64,000 nt of DNA, from the NCBI RefSeq assembly GCF_003797825.1, contig NZ_RKME01000009.1:62001-126000 (forward strand), in the 5' to 3' direction. The notes beneath the pieces are model-generated. The model saw only the letters and a list, made by a program, of their open reading frames with translations, did no database searches and was not told where the DNA came from. Both the position numbers and the translations under genes were made by a program. Origin of the DNA: Gordonia sp. OPL2. GTDB taxonomy: Bacteria; Actinomycetota; Actinomycetes; Mycobacteriales; Mycobacteriaceae. Shown piece by piece: positions 19,343-33,220 of the stretch. Each line of letters starts with the position of its first letter. Position 1 is the first letter of the stretch.

Positions 19343-20664
19343 CCGCACAACCGACCGAGCGCCTGCTCATCATCGGTGCCGGACCGAAAGCCCTCGCCGT
19401 GGCGGCGAAGGCCAAGGTGTGCCGCGACCTCGGCATGCCGGCGCCACACGTCCGTGTGATCGAGGCCCACGCCGTCGGCGCCAACTGGCAGTCGATCGGC
19501 GGCTGGACCGACGGGCGGCACCGCCTCGGCACCAGCCCGGAGAAGGACATCGGCTTCCCCTACCGCTCGGCGTTCGCCGGGCGTGGTGGCAAGGACGCTG
19601 CCGGCGGCGATCTCAACGCCGAGATCTCCCGACGGATGCTCGACTACAGCTGGATGTCGTTCCTCGTCGAGCACCAGACCTATGCCGAATGGATCGATCG
19701 GGGCCGACCGAATCCGCACCACCACGTGTGGGCCCGCTACCTGCAGTGGGTCGCCAACCGCATCGATCTCGACATCGTGAACGCCACGGTGCGTTCGGTG
19801 TCGGCGGACGACGAGACCTGGACGCTCGAAGTCGTCGCCGCCGACGGGACGAGCAGTGAGATCATCGGCGACGCACTGATGATCACCGGGCCGGGCGCCA
19901 GCGAGACGGCGCTGCTCGACGACGAACGGGTGCTGTCCATCGCATCGTTCTGGGATCGGGTGTCGCGCCGCGACCTCCCGGTCGCCTCACGCGCGGCGGT
20001 GATCGGCGGGGGAGAGACGGCCGGTTCGGCACTCGACGAACTCGCCCGCCACGAGGTCATGACGGTGTCGGTGATCTCGCCGGGCGCGACCATCTACACC
20101 CGCGGCGAGAGCTACTTCGAGAACGCCATGTTCACCGATCCGACCGGATGGGCGAACATCTCCCCGGAGGAGCGTCGTGAGGTGATCCGGCGCACCGACC
20201 GGGGTGTGTTCTCCGTTCGGGTCCAGGACAACCTGCTGGGCGACAACAGGATCAACCATCTGCAGGGTCGGGTGGTCGCCGCCCGGCGGGCCGGGGAGAT
20301 GATCGCGGTCACCCTGCACAATCCGGGACGGCCGTCGGCGACCCACACCTTCGACCTCGTCGTCGACGCGACCGGTGGCCAGCCGCTGTGGTTCCTCGAC
20401 CTGTTCACCGACGATGCCGCGGACCTCCTCGAGCTCACCCTCGGGTGGCCGCCGACGCTCGAGCGCGTCGAATCGGTGATCGGACACGATCTGGCGGTCA
20501 CCGGCCTGACGCCGACGCTGTTCCTGCCCAATCTCGCCGGCTTCGCGCAGGGGCCCGGATTCCCGAACCTCAGCTGCCTCGGGGAGTTGTCGAACCGCAT
20601 TCTGCGGATCTCGACCCGCCGACGCCGCGACAGCCGTGCGACCTCCATCGGTGAGGTCGGCTGA
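19339..20664 (+). CDS. mbtG: Lysine N6-monooxygenase MbtG
   Basis: MbtG hydroxylates the lysine epsilon-nitrogen that later becomes a hydroxamate ligand. The 441-residue flavoprotein has an N-terminal FAD site (LLIIGAGPKALAVAAKA), a central NADPH site (AVIGGGETAGSALDEL) and the C-terminal ATGG and FPNLSCLG segments of the SidA/IucD/MbtG family. ATG 19339 overlaps the mbtB stop (ATGA). Whether it acts on free lysine or on a lysine already acylated or in the peptide cannot be told from sequence. Confidence 0.95.
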   Translation: MTAQPTERLLIIGAGPKALAVAAKAKVCRDLGMPAPHVRVIEAHAVGANWQSIGGWTDGRHRLGTSPEKDIGFPYRSAFAGRGGKDAAGGDLNAEISRRMLDYSWMSFLVEHQTYAEWIDRGRPNPHHHVWARYLQWVANRIDLDIVNATVRSVSADDETWTLEVVAADGTSSEIIGDALMITGPGASETALLDDERVLSIASFWDRVSRRDLPVASRAAVIGGGETAGSALDELARHEVMTVSVISPGATIYTRGESYFENAMFTDPTGWANISPEERREVIRRTDRGVFSVRVQDNLLGDNRINHLQGRVVAARRAGEMIAVTLHNPGRPSATHTFDLVVDATGGQPLWFLDLFTDDAADLLELTLGWPPTLERVESVIGHDLAVTGLTPTLFLPNLAGFAQGPGFPNLSCLGELSNRILRISTRRRRDSRATSIGEVG

Positions 20665-20672
20665 TGCGACGT

Positions 20673-21317
20673 TCAGAGTCCCTGCGGGACGTCCTCGGGG
20701 GTGCGGCCCAGGATGTGCAGCGCGATACGGCGGTCCGGCCGGACGTCGAACTCGCCCACATCGGTCCAGCCGCGCCGGAGCAGCGCCCTGCGCATCCGCT
20801 CATTGCGGGCGTCGGGCTCGAGAACCACTCGGCGACACCGCGGCTCGGTGTCGAACAGGACGCCGGCGAGGTCGGCCATGAATCCCGACATCACTCCTCT
20901 GCCGATCAGCTCCGGATCCGCGGTCGCGACGTGCAGGCCCATGTCGTGCGGGTCCGCCGGGTACAGCCGTGCGATCTCGTCGCGTGCCGGACGGTACAGC
21001 TCGATGTAGGCGACGTCGGTGCCGTCGCGGGAGACGATGAGCGGGCGGGAGTAGTCCCCGGACAGTCGATGCCCGGAGTCGGACTGCCACCGCTGCGCCG
21101 ACCAGTCCTGCTGTTCCCAGGTCTCCGCGAGGTGTGGCCGGGTGAACCACGACACCAACATCGCGGCGTCCCGGGCCGGATCGACCGGACGAACCGTGAA
21201 GCGTCCGACCGTCGTCGGTACGACCGGCGGTCCCGCCGCCGCGACTTCGGCTGGGACATCCGTGATCTCACGGCCGATGGCGTACTGGTCGCTCGACCCC
21301 GTGTCGGCGGAATCCAT
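20673..21317 (-). CDS. mbtK: Lysine N-acyltransferase MbtK (GNAT family)
   Basis: MbtK transfers an acyl group to the lysine epsilon-nitrogen of the siderophore. The 214-residue protein shows the IucB/RhbD/MbtK-type GNAT fold: FTVRPVDPARDAAMLVSWF, then HLAETWEQQDWS, YIELYRPARDEIARLYP, the acyl-CoA-binding region DPELIGRGVMSGFMADL and RVVLEPDARNERMRRAL. GGAGA precedes the ATG at 21317. It is convergent with mbtG and divergent from the thioesterase gene. The acyl donor is uncertain because the mycobacterial chain-activation partners MbtL, MbtM and MbtN are not in the window. Confidence 0.9.
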   Translation of the reverse strand: MDSADTGSSDQYAIGREITDVPAEVAAAGPPVVPTTVGRFTVRPVDPARDAAMLVSWFTRPHLAETWEQQDWSAQRWQSDSGHRLSGDYSRPLIVSRDGTDVAYIELYRPARDEIARLYPADPHDMGLHVATADPELIGRGVMSGFMADLAGVLFDTEPRCRRVVLEPDARNERMRRALLRRGWTDVGEFDVRPDRRIALHILGRTPEDVPQGL

Positions 21318-21350
21318 TCCGGACGTCTCCGTTCGGTCTCGGTGATGCGG

Positions 21351-21369
21351 TCACGCCAGGCTAACCCAT
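21351..21369. promoter_or_regulatory. Candidate iron box between mbtK and the thioesterase gene
   Basis: TCACGCCAGGCTAACCCAT keeps AGGCTAACC, the centre and right half of the IdeR consensus (12 of 19). It lies in the 86-base divergent intergenic region and could serve both directions; it is weaker than the others. Confidence 0.5.
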
Positions 21370-21403
21370 GCCCCGACAGCCCCAGCCCACTCCCGGAGGC
21401 GAC

Positions 21404-22198
21404 ATGACGCAGAACCAGGACAGCCCCACCCGACCGGCGCTCGGCGCGTTGCGACAGTTCCACCAGCCGCTGCGGCCGGATCTGCCGCCGCTGCTGATCT
21501 TTCCGCACGCGGGCAGCGGGGCGTCGGCCTATCGCGCACTCTCCGAGATCTTCAGCAGACAGTTCACGGTGCTGATCATGCAGTACCCGGGACGGCAGGA
21601 TCGGATGCGCGAGCCGGCCGCGGCCGACCTGGGTGACCTCGCCGACGAGGCCGTGGACCACTACCTCGACCGTCCCGACGCGGCGACCGCGCCGCTGACG
21701 GTGTTCGGCCACAGCCTGGGTGCGCTCGTCGGTTTCGAGTTCGTCCGCCGGGCCGAGCGCCGGTCCGTCCCGCTCACCGGACTCGTCGTCTCCGCCGCGA
21801 CCGCACCGAGCCGCGTCGCCGATCTGCCACCGCACCCGACCGACGACGAAGGCCTGATGGCGCACCTGTCGGTCCTGGAGGGAACCGGCACCGGCGTGAT
21901 GGGCAGCGAGGCGGTCATGCGGATGGCGCTGCCCGTGCTGCGGGCCGACTACCAGGCGTTCGACGGATACCGGTGTTCCGCGGACGTCCGCATCGCCACG
22001 CCGATCACGGTGATCGGTGGCGCCGACGACCCGGTCATCAAGCCGCACGACCTGCACACCTGGTCGGCACACGCCGACGATGTCACCGTCAGTGTGTTCG
22101 ACGGCGGGCACTTCTACCTGCACGAGAGCGGGCCGGAGATCCTCGAGGTGCTCACCGAGACACGCGATGCCGCCCGACCGGATCGGGCGCGACGATGA
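21404..22198 (+). CDS. mbtT: Type II thioesterase (MbtT-like)
   Basis: The 264-residue alpha/beta hydrolase is a free-standing thioesterase that would clear misloaded carrier domains or assist release. It has LLIFPHAGSGASAYRALSEI at the N-terminus, the nucleophile motif GHSLGALVGFE, the acid in GGADDPVI and the histidine in GGHFYLHE. ATG 21404 is chosen because CGGAGG lies five bases before it; an in-frame ATG at 21368 overlaps the iron box. The stop overlaps mbtC (ATGA). The separate thioesterase fits with MbtB lacking its usual C-terminal one. Confidence 0.9.
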   Translation: MTQNQDSPTRPALGALRQFHQPLRPDLPPLLIFPHAGSGASAYRALSEIFSRQFTVLIMQYPGRQDRMREPAAADLGDLADEAVDHYLDRPDAATAPLTVFGHSLGALVGFEFVRRAERRSVPLTGLVVSAATAPSRVADLPPHPTDDEGLMAHLSVLEGTGTGVMGSEAVMRMALPVLRADYQAFDGYRCSADVRIATPITVIGGADDPVIKPHDLHTWSAHADDVTVSVFDGGHFYLHESGPEILEVLTETRDAARPDRARR

Positions 22199-23526
22199 CA
22201 CCCGGCGTCGAACCCGTGGTGATCGCCGGGATGGCCGTGGAGGCGCCCGGCGGTATCGAGACCCCCGAGGACTACTTCACCGCCCTCGCCGACGGCGTCG
22301 AACTGATCGAACCCTTTCCCCGCGACCGTGACTGGCCGGTCGACCAGGTGCTCGCGCTCGGCAACCTCGACGGCTGGGGATCGGTGCCGGACGCTGGCGG
22401 ATTCCTGCGCGGCGCTGCCGAATTCGACCCGCTGTTCTTCGGGATCAGCCCACGCGAGGCGGTCGCGATGGATCCGCAGCAACGCGTCGCCATGCGCGTG
22501 GCCTGGCGTGCCCTGGAGAACGCGGGCATCAATCCCGCGTCCCTCGGCGACGAGGAGGTCGGCGTCTACATGGGCGCGTCGATCGCCGAGTACGGACCAC
22601 GTGCGGCCGCCGTCAACGAGTACTCCGGTCACCGGATCGCCGGCACCGCACTCGGTGCCGTCGCCGGACGGATCTCGCACTCACTGGGCCTGATCGGGCC
22701 GTCGATGACCGTCGACACCGCCTGTGCCTCGTCGTTGACCGCACTGCATCTGGCTGCGGCCGCCATCCGCTCCGGCGACTGCGAGTGGGCGTTGGCCGGC
22801 GGGGTCTGCGTGATGGGATCGCCTGCCGCGTTCGTCGAGTTCGCCAAGAACAACGGACTCGCCACCGACGGGCACCTGCGGTCCTACAGTGCGTCGGCGA
22901 CCGGCACCCTGTGGGGTGAGGGCGCAGGAGTCGTGATCGTCGAACCCGAGGGCCGGGCCCGACGACTCGGCCACCGCGTCCTCGGTACCGTGCTCGCCAC
23001 CCGGGTCAACCACAACGGGCGGGGCGCTCCCATCGTGGTGCCCAGCGCGTCGGCCCAGCAGCGGCTCGTGGAGCGCACCATCGCCGCCGCGGGGATCTGC
23101 CCGGCGGACGTCGACGTCATCGAAGGCCACGGGACCGGCACCCCGCTCGGCGATCCGATGGAGCTCGAGGCACTGCAGAACACCTACGGCGCGTCACGAC
23201 CCGCCGACGACCCGGTCCTGCTCGGTTCGGTGAAATCCAATGCGGGACATGCCCAGGCGGCGGCCGGCATCATGGGCCTGATCAAGATCCTGCTCTGCGG
23301 GGCGAACGGGGAGACGGTGCCGAGCCTGTTCGCCGACGACCCGACCGACAAACTCGACTGGGACCGTGGCGCGCTGCGCCTGGCGACCGAACGACGCGAG
23401 TGGATTCCCCGGGGAACACACCGATACGCGGCGGTGTCGAGCTTCGGGGTGTCGGGCACCAACGCCCACGCCATCATCGGCATGCCCGTCCCGAACTCCG
23501 CCGACACCGAGGGCGCCCATGTCTGA
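22195..23526 (+). CDS. mbtC: Stand-alone polyketide ketosynthase MbtC
   Basis: The 443-residue protein is a type I PKS ketosynthase domain on its own. The catalytic Cys177 lies in VDTACASS, and the two histidines lie in IEGHGTGTPLGDP and KSNAGHAQAAAG. It begins directly with VVIAGMAVEAPGG and ends with VSSFGVSGTNAHAI. With MbtD it forms a split PKS module that extends the peptide by a short beta-hydroxy acid unit, as known for mycobactin. ATG 22195 overlaps the thioesterase stop, and its end overlaps mbtD. Confidence 0.94.
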   Translation: MTPGVEPVVIAGMAVEAPGGIETPEDYFTALADGVELIEPFPRDRDWPVDQVLALGNLDGWGSVPDAGGFLRGAAEFDPLFFGISPREAVAMDPQQRVAMRVAWRALENAGINPASLGDEEVGVYMGASIAEYGPRAAAVNEYSGHRIAGTALGAVAGRISHSLGLIGPSMTVDTACASSLTALHLAAAAIRSGDCEWALAGGVCVMGSPAAFVEFAKNNGLATDGHLRSYSASATGTLWGEGAGVVIVEPEGRARRLGHRVLGTVLATRVNHNGRGAPIVVPSASAQQRLVERTIAAAGICPADVDVIEGHGTGTPLGDPMELEALQNTYGASRPADDPVLLGSVKSNAGHAQAAAGIMGLIKILLCGANGETVPSLFADDPTDKLDWDRGALRLATERREWIPRGTHRYAAVSSFGVSGTNAHAIIGMPVPNSADTEGAHV

Positions 23527-26500
23527 GCATCCGAGTGCCACACCGGGGCCCACCCTGCCCGACGGCCGCGTCCCGATCCTCATCTCCTCGGACACGGCCG
23601 AACTCGTCGTCGAGGAAGCGGCCGCCATCGGTGACTGGGTGCGTCGGCATCCCGACGTCGGCCCGGCGCGAGTCGGTGCCCACCTGTTGCGCACCCGGCC
23701 GGCGCGGCGCCATCGTGCACTCGTTCTCGCGAGCGAACACGCGCAACTGCTCGACGCGCTCGACGCCCTCGCGGCCGGTCGCGTCCACCCCGACGTCGTA
23801 CGAGGTGCAGGTGCGGCCGCGCCGCGTCGGATCGCCTACACCTACCCGGGGCAGGGTGGTCAGCGTCCCGGGATGGGGGCCTCGTATTACCAACTGTCCG
23901 AGCACTATCGGCGTGAGGTCGATGCGTGTCACGCACAGTCGATGAGACTGTTCGGCGAGTCGCCCCGCGACTACGTCCTCGGCGAACTCGCCGCCGACGA
24001 CCCGTCCGCGACCGACGTCCGGACCATCCAGCCTGCCCTGTTCATGCAGATGGCGGGACTGACCGCGATGTGGGACGGGGCAGGTGCGACACCGGCGGCG
24101 ACCGTCGGACATTCGCAGGGCGAGATCGCCGCGGCGTACCGCAGCGGCGCGATGACCCTGTCCGACGCGCTGACGATCGTGACCGTCCGGGCGCGCCTCG
24201 TCCACGAGTTGTCGCCCCGCGGACACACGATGGCCGTCGTCGGTATCGACGTCGACGAGTGCGAGGACCTGCTCGCGCGGAACTCGGGGTGGGCGCAACT
24301 GTCGGTGGTGAACTCGGCCCACATCCTGTGCATCTCGGGCAAACGCGAGGCCGTCCTCGGCATGGTGGACGCGCTGACCGCACAGGGCAAGTTCGCCAAG
24401 GAGATCCGCGTCGAGTACCCGGCCCACACCAGCATCGTCAGTGAGTATCAGCCGGCGTTCCTCGATGCACTGGGCACCTACCTGGAAAACGAGTCGATGC
24501 TCGCCGGGGCGATGCCGTGCATCGGCGCCACCCTCGGCCGCGCGGTCGACGAGACGATGTCGTTGGGTGACTACTGGTTCTGGAATCTGCGCAACCGGGT
24601 CCGCTTCGACAAGGCGATGACCGACGCCGTCGTCGGCCACCGCGCCGACTTCTTCATCGAGATGTCCGAACATCCGACGCTCCTGCTGGCCATGGGAGAG
24701 ACGCTCTCCGACGTCGACGAGGCCGGCCTCGCTGCGCGGCCGGTGATCGGCACGTCCCGCCGCGACGCCGCCGGACTCGAGGAGTTCACCCGAAACGTCG
24801 CCGCCGTGGCCGTGGCCGACAGCGGATTCCGCTGGGACGCACTGCAACCCGTCGATGATCCCGTCGGCCCCGGTGAACCGCCGCTGCTCGGCTTCCCGAA
24901 CACCGTCATGCGTCGCGTCCACCTGTGGGCCGATCGCGAGGCGGGGCGCGACGACGAGGTGAACCTGCCCGGCTGGGCAGCGCGACAGGCAGGCAACGCG
25001 GTCCATCGTCTGGTGGAGACGTGGCGGCCGTGCAAGCGTCGGAGTCTCTTGCCGCCGAGGCGGATCGCGATCCTCGATCCGACCGACCAGGGTGCCGGCC
25101 TGGCGCGGGCCATCGAGGCCGCCGCGGAGCAGCAGGGCGCATCGGCAGTCGTCGTCGGCGCGGGTGATCAGCCCCTGGACGCCGACACGGCGGTCCTGCT
25201 GGTGGGGCCGGCCGGCACGAAACCCGATGGCGCGCCGGATCATCTGGCCGACGTCCTCGTCGACGGTCGGTGGCGTGCGGGGCTCGATCCGATGCCCGGG
25301 CAGTTCTGGTGGGTGACCATGGGCGGCGAGCAGGTGGTCGACGCCGACCAGACTCCGGATCTGGTGCACGCGTCGCTGACCTCGGCGCTGCGCTGTGCAG
25401 CAGCCGACCACCCGGCGGTCCGATTCCGGCACCTCGATCTGGACCCGCTCTCCGACGGCGATCCGGGTGCCGAGGTGGTCTCGGCCGTGCATGTCGCCGA
25501 CGAGGCCGAACTCGCGGTGCGCGCCGGAACGCTCTACGTCAAACGGCTCACACAGGCCGACGGTGACGATGGCGAGGAGGGCGATGAGGGTGACGTCGTC
25601 ACCGAGTCCACGCCGGATCTCACCCATGTCCTCATCACCGGGGGCACCGGCAAGCTGGGACTCGAGTTCGCTGATCATCTGGCCGCGGCGGGTGCCGGGC
25701 GGATCACCCTCGTCAGCCGCTCCGGCGGGACCTCCGACGTGGCCCGCCGCATCGAGGCCGTGCGTCGGCGGCACGACACCGTCATCGACGTCGTGCGCTG
25801 CGACATCGCCGACGAGGCCGCACTCGCCGGTCTCGCCGCGGCACTGCCCGAGCCGGCGACCCTGGTGGTGCATGCCGCGGTCAACTACGTCGCGACACCG
25901 GCCGGCGACATCACCCGCGCGGACCTCGACGACGCGTTGAGGGCCAAGGTGACCGGTCTGCGCTCGGTGCTGTCGGCGATCCCGAGCGCCGACGACGTCC
26001 GTGTGCTGCTGTGCTCGTCGCTGTCGGCGACCCTGGGCGGGCGCGATCAGGCGCTGTATGCGCTCGGCAACCGGATGCTCGATGTCGTCGCGGCGGAACT
26101 GCGCGCGGACGGGACGCGTGCGGCCTCGATCCAGTGGGGCCTGTGGCGGGTGCAGGGACCGCTCGACGTCACCGGAGTCGCGCGGGTGCAGGGCGCCGGC
26201 GTGGTGCCGATGACGCCGTCGGCGGCGCTGGCGGTCGGGTTGAGTGATCTGTCGACGGACAGCATCGTGTTGTCGGCGGACTTCGCCGAACTGCGCGACG
26301 TGCTCGCACTGCTCGGTGCGCAGCGACTGTTGGCCGAGATCCCGGACGACGCGGCCGCTCCGAGTGCCATCGTGCGACCGGCTCCGGGCACAGTCGAGTC
26401 GACCGACGTCGTCGAGGACACCGAGCGCACCCAGCTTGTCGAACCAACCCAGCCTGGCGAACCTGCCGCGACCGCCGAACCCGCCGGGTCGGGCGGTCCC

Positions 26501-26734
26501 GCGACGACCGCGTCCGTCGCGGACCTGCTGAGGTCCGAGCTCGCGGTCACGATGGGCCTGGATCCGGCCCAGGTCGACCTCGATCCCGACCTCCCGCTCG
26601 TCGCCCTCGGCCTCGACTCCTTGCAGGCATTGGACCTGCGCAAGCGGGTCAAGACCGTCCTCGACCAGGATCTGCCGATCGAGGCGATCCTCGGTGGCGC
26701 GACGTTGCGCGAGGTCATCGAGCTGATGGGGTGA
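23519..26734 (+). CDS. mbtD: Polyketide synthase MbtD: acyltransferase - ketoreductase - ACP
   Basis: The 1071-residue protein supplies the remaining domains of the split PKS module. The acyltransferase has GQGGQRPGMGASY and GHSQGEIAAAY (Ser199). The ketoreductase has an NADPH site TGGTGKLG from residue 707 and a SSLSATLGGRDQALYALGNRM active-site region (Y-x3-N). An Ala/Pro/Glu-rich linker leads to the ACP, LGLDSLQAL (Ser1034). No ketosynthase or dehydratase is present, so the product is a beta-hydroxy unit. ATG 23519 overlaps the mbtC stop by eight bases. Confidence 0.94.
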   Translation: MSEHPSATPGPTLPDGRVPILISSDTAELVVEEAAAIGDWVRRHPDVGPARVGAHLLRTRPARRHRALVLASEHAQLLDALDALAAGRVHPDVVRGAGAAAPRRIAYTYPGQGGQRPGMGASYYQLSEHYRREVDACHAQSMRLFGESPRDYVLGELAADDPSATDVRTIQPALFMQMAGLTAMWDGAGATPAATVGHSQGEIAAAYRSGAMTLSDALTIVTVRARLVHELSPRGHTMAVVGIDVDECEDLLARNSGWAQLSVVNSAHILCISGKREAVLGMVDALTAQGKFAKEIRVEYPAHTSIVSEYQPAFLDALGTYLENESMLAGAMPCIGATLGRAVDETMSLGDYWFWNLRNRVRFDKAMTDAVVGHRADFFIEMSEHPTLLLAMGETLSDVDEAGLAARPVIGTSRRDAAGLEEFTRNVAAVAVADSGFRWDALQPVDDPVGPGEPPLLGFPNTVMRRVHLWADREAGRDDEVNLPGWAARQAGNAVHRLVETWRPCKRRSLLPPRRIAILDPTDQGAGLARAIEAAAEQQGASAVVVGAGDQPLDADTAVLLVGPAGTKPDGAPDHLADVLVDGRWRAGLDPMPGQFWWVTMGGEQVVDADQTPDLVHASLTSALRCAAADHPAVRFRHLDLDPLSDGDPGAEVVSAVHVADEAELAVRAGTLYVKRLTQADGDDGEEGDEGDVVTESTPDLTHVLITGGTGKLGLEFADHLAAAGAGRITLVSRSGGTSDVARRIEAVRRRHDTVIDVVRCDIADEAALAGLAAALPEPATLVVHAAVNYVATPAGDITRADLDDALRAKVTGLRSVLSAIPSADDVRVLLCSSLSATLGGRDQALYALGNRMLDVVAAELRADGTRAASIQWGLWRVQGPLDVTGVARVQGAGVVPMTPSAALAVGLSDLSTDSIVLSADFAELRDVLALLGAQRLLAEIPDDAAAPSAIVRPAPGTVESTDVVEDTERTQLVEPTQPGEPAATAEPAGSGGPATTASVADLLRSELAVTMGLDPAQVDLDPDLPLVALGLDSLQALDLRKRVKTVLDQDLPIEAILGGATLREVIELMG

Positions 26735-26755
26735 CGCCCACCGCGCCCGATCAAG

Positions 26756-26774
26756 TAAGGTCACGCTAAATGGC
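26756..26774 (+). promoter_or_regulatory. Candidate iron box upstream of the second MTB12-like gene
   Basis: TAAGGTCACGCTAAATGGC keeps AGGT and GCTAA at the consensus spacing (11 of 19 positions), 82 bases before the chosen ATG. It also overlaps an upstream in-frame ATG at 26770, which argues against that codon as the true start. Confidence 0.5.
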
Positions 26775-26856
26775 AGTGTGGCGGGCCCTCGGGGTGGTCG
26801 GCCATCGGGTGACCGACGATCATGCACTGTTGCCGAAGCAAGGGGAGTTGTCCACC

Positions 26857-27744
26857 ATGTCGCCTGATTACGACGACACCGCCACCGGGCCGATCGGATC
26901 ACCGGCCTACTCCGCGTCGACGCCGGAGCCCGACACCACCGAACCCGCTGGTGACGAGCGCGCGCCGCGAAACGGTGACGGGGTCAACTGGCCGACCGTG
27001 CTCATGGCCGGTGGCATCTCCGCGATCATCTCGGCACTCGTCGTCACCATCGGTGTCGTCGGTCTGCTGCTCTCCGACATCGGGCGCGACAACAACGCCG
27101 CGTCGAACAGTGCGCAACCGACCGTGGTCAACCTCGGATCCGCGCAGAGCCAGGGCCCGCAGGCCAGCGCACCGGGGGCCGCACCGCGGGCGACGGCCCC
27201 CGGCGCTCCCGCCGCCGGCGCTCCGGCCGTCGGCGAACCGGCCGGGCCCCCCGGCGAGGGCAGCAGCGCAGATCTCCCCGCGGGTGGCGGCGCCTCCGGT
27301 GGCGGAGTCGCGCCTGGTGCTGCCCCGCAGCCCGCACCCGAGGTGCCGGCCGCGCCGCAGCAGACCCAGCAGCAGGCGCAGACCCCGACATCGCGCCCGA
27401 CACCGACCGTCGGACAGCTGCAGGGTGACCTGAACGCGCTCGTCGGTGGCGGTTCGGCCGCGCAGAAGGGTCAGCGGCTCGAAGGGGGCCAGCGGGCCGC
27501 CACCCAGGCCCAGCCGATCGTGCTGCTGCTCCAGCGGTTCAAGCCGCTCGGCTTCACCTATCGCGTGGTCGGTCCGGTCAGCGTCACCGGCAACACCGCC
27601 AAGGCCACCCTCGAGCTCCGGTCGCCGGGCTATCAGCCGGCCCGCATGCCGGTCTACTGGGTCTGGAAGGACGGCCAGTGGAAGCTCTCGAATCGCTCGA
27701 TCTGCGACATCGGGTCGTACGCGCAGATTCCCTGCAGCCTCTGA
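26857..27744 (+). CDS. Membrane-anchored protein with C-terminal MTB12-like domain (paralogue of 10599-11399)
   Basis: This 295-residue protein has the same plan as its paralogue. A hydrophilic cytoplasmic N-terminus of about 45 residues is followed by one membrane helix (ALVVTIGVVGLLLS), PTVVNLGSA, and a long Ala/Pro/Gly/Gln-rich linker. The C-terminal domain has PTVGQLQGDLNALVGGG, GFTYRVVGPV, WKLSNRS and the terminal CDIGSYAQIPCS with two cysteines. The layout matches the MTB12/CFP2 antigen domain. ATG 26857 follows AAGGGGAG. It sits inside the siderophore biosynthesis run between mbtD and mbtE with its own iron box, which ties it to the pathway. A role as envelope partner for siderophore export, capture or transfer is inference. 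Confidence 0.8.
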   Translation: MSPDYDDTATGPIGSPAYSASTPEPDTTEPAGDERAPRNGDGVNWPTVLMAGGISAIISALVVTIGVVGLLLSDIGRDNNAASNSAQPTVVNLGSAQSQGPQASAPGAAPRATAPGAPAAGAPAVGEPAGPPGEGSSADLPAGGGASGGGVAPGAAPQPAPEVPAAPQQTQQQAQTPTSRPTPTVGQLQGDLNALVGGGSAAQKGQRLEGGQRAATQAQPIVLLLQRFKPLGFTYRVVGPVSVTGNTAKATLELRSPGYQPARMPVYWVWKDGQWKLSNRSICDIGSYAQIPCSL

Positions 27745-27838
27745 GCGTCTGTTCGTCGCCCGGGTAGCGACTCGCCCCCACGAGCACGAGGCGGACGGTA
27801 TGACTCTCGGCGGACGAACGAGGGACCGGTGAGTCCGC

Positions 27839-27857
27839 GTTGGTTAGGGTTACCTCT
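27839..27857 (+). promoter_or_regulatory. Candidate iron box for mbtE-mbtF
   Basis: GTTGGTTAGGGTTACCTCT matches 13 of 19 consensus positions, including GGTTAGG and ACCT, and ends 14 bases before the mbtE ATG. Confidence 0.65.
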
Positions 27858-27871
27858 GTAGACTGTCACGC

Positions 27872-33216
<5,345 letters not shown>

Positions 33217-33220
<4 letters not shown>

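Noticed and set aside
26770..26856. Upstream start for the second MTB12-like protein
   Set aside because: That ATG overlaps the putative iron box and has no ribosome-binding site; the paralogue supports the shorter form.
23474..26902. Very long open frame (over 1100 codons) antisense to mbtD
   Set aside because: It is the mirror of a high-GC gene with a clear PKS product; the antisense protein is Arg/His/Gly-rich with no domain. The similar long antisense frames over mbtB, mbtE and mbtF were dropped for the same reason.
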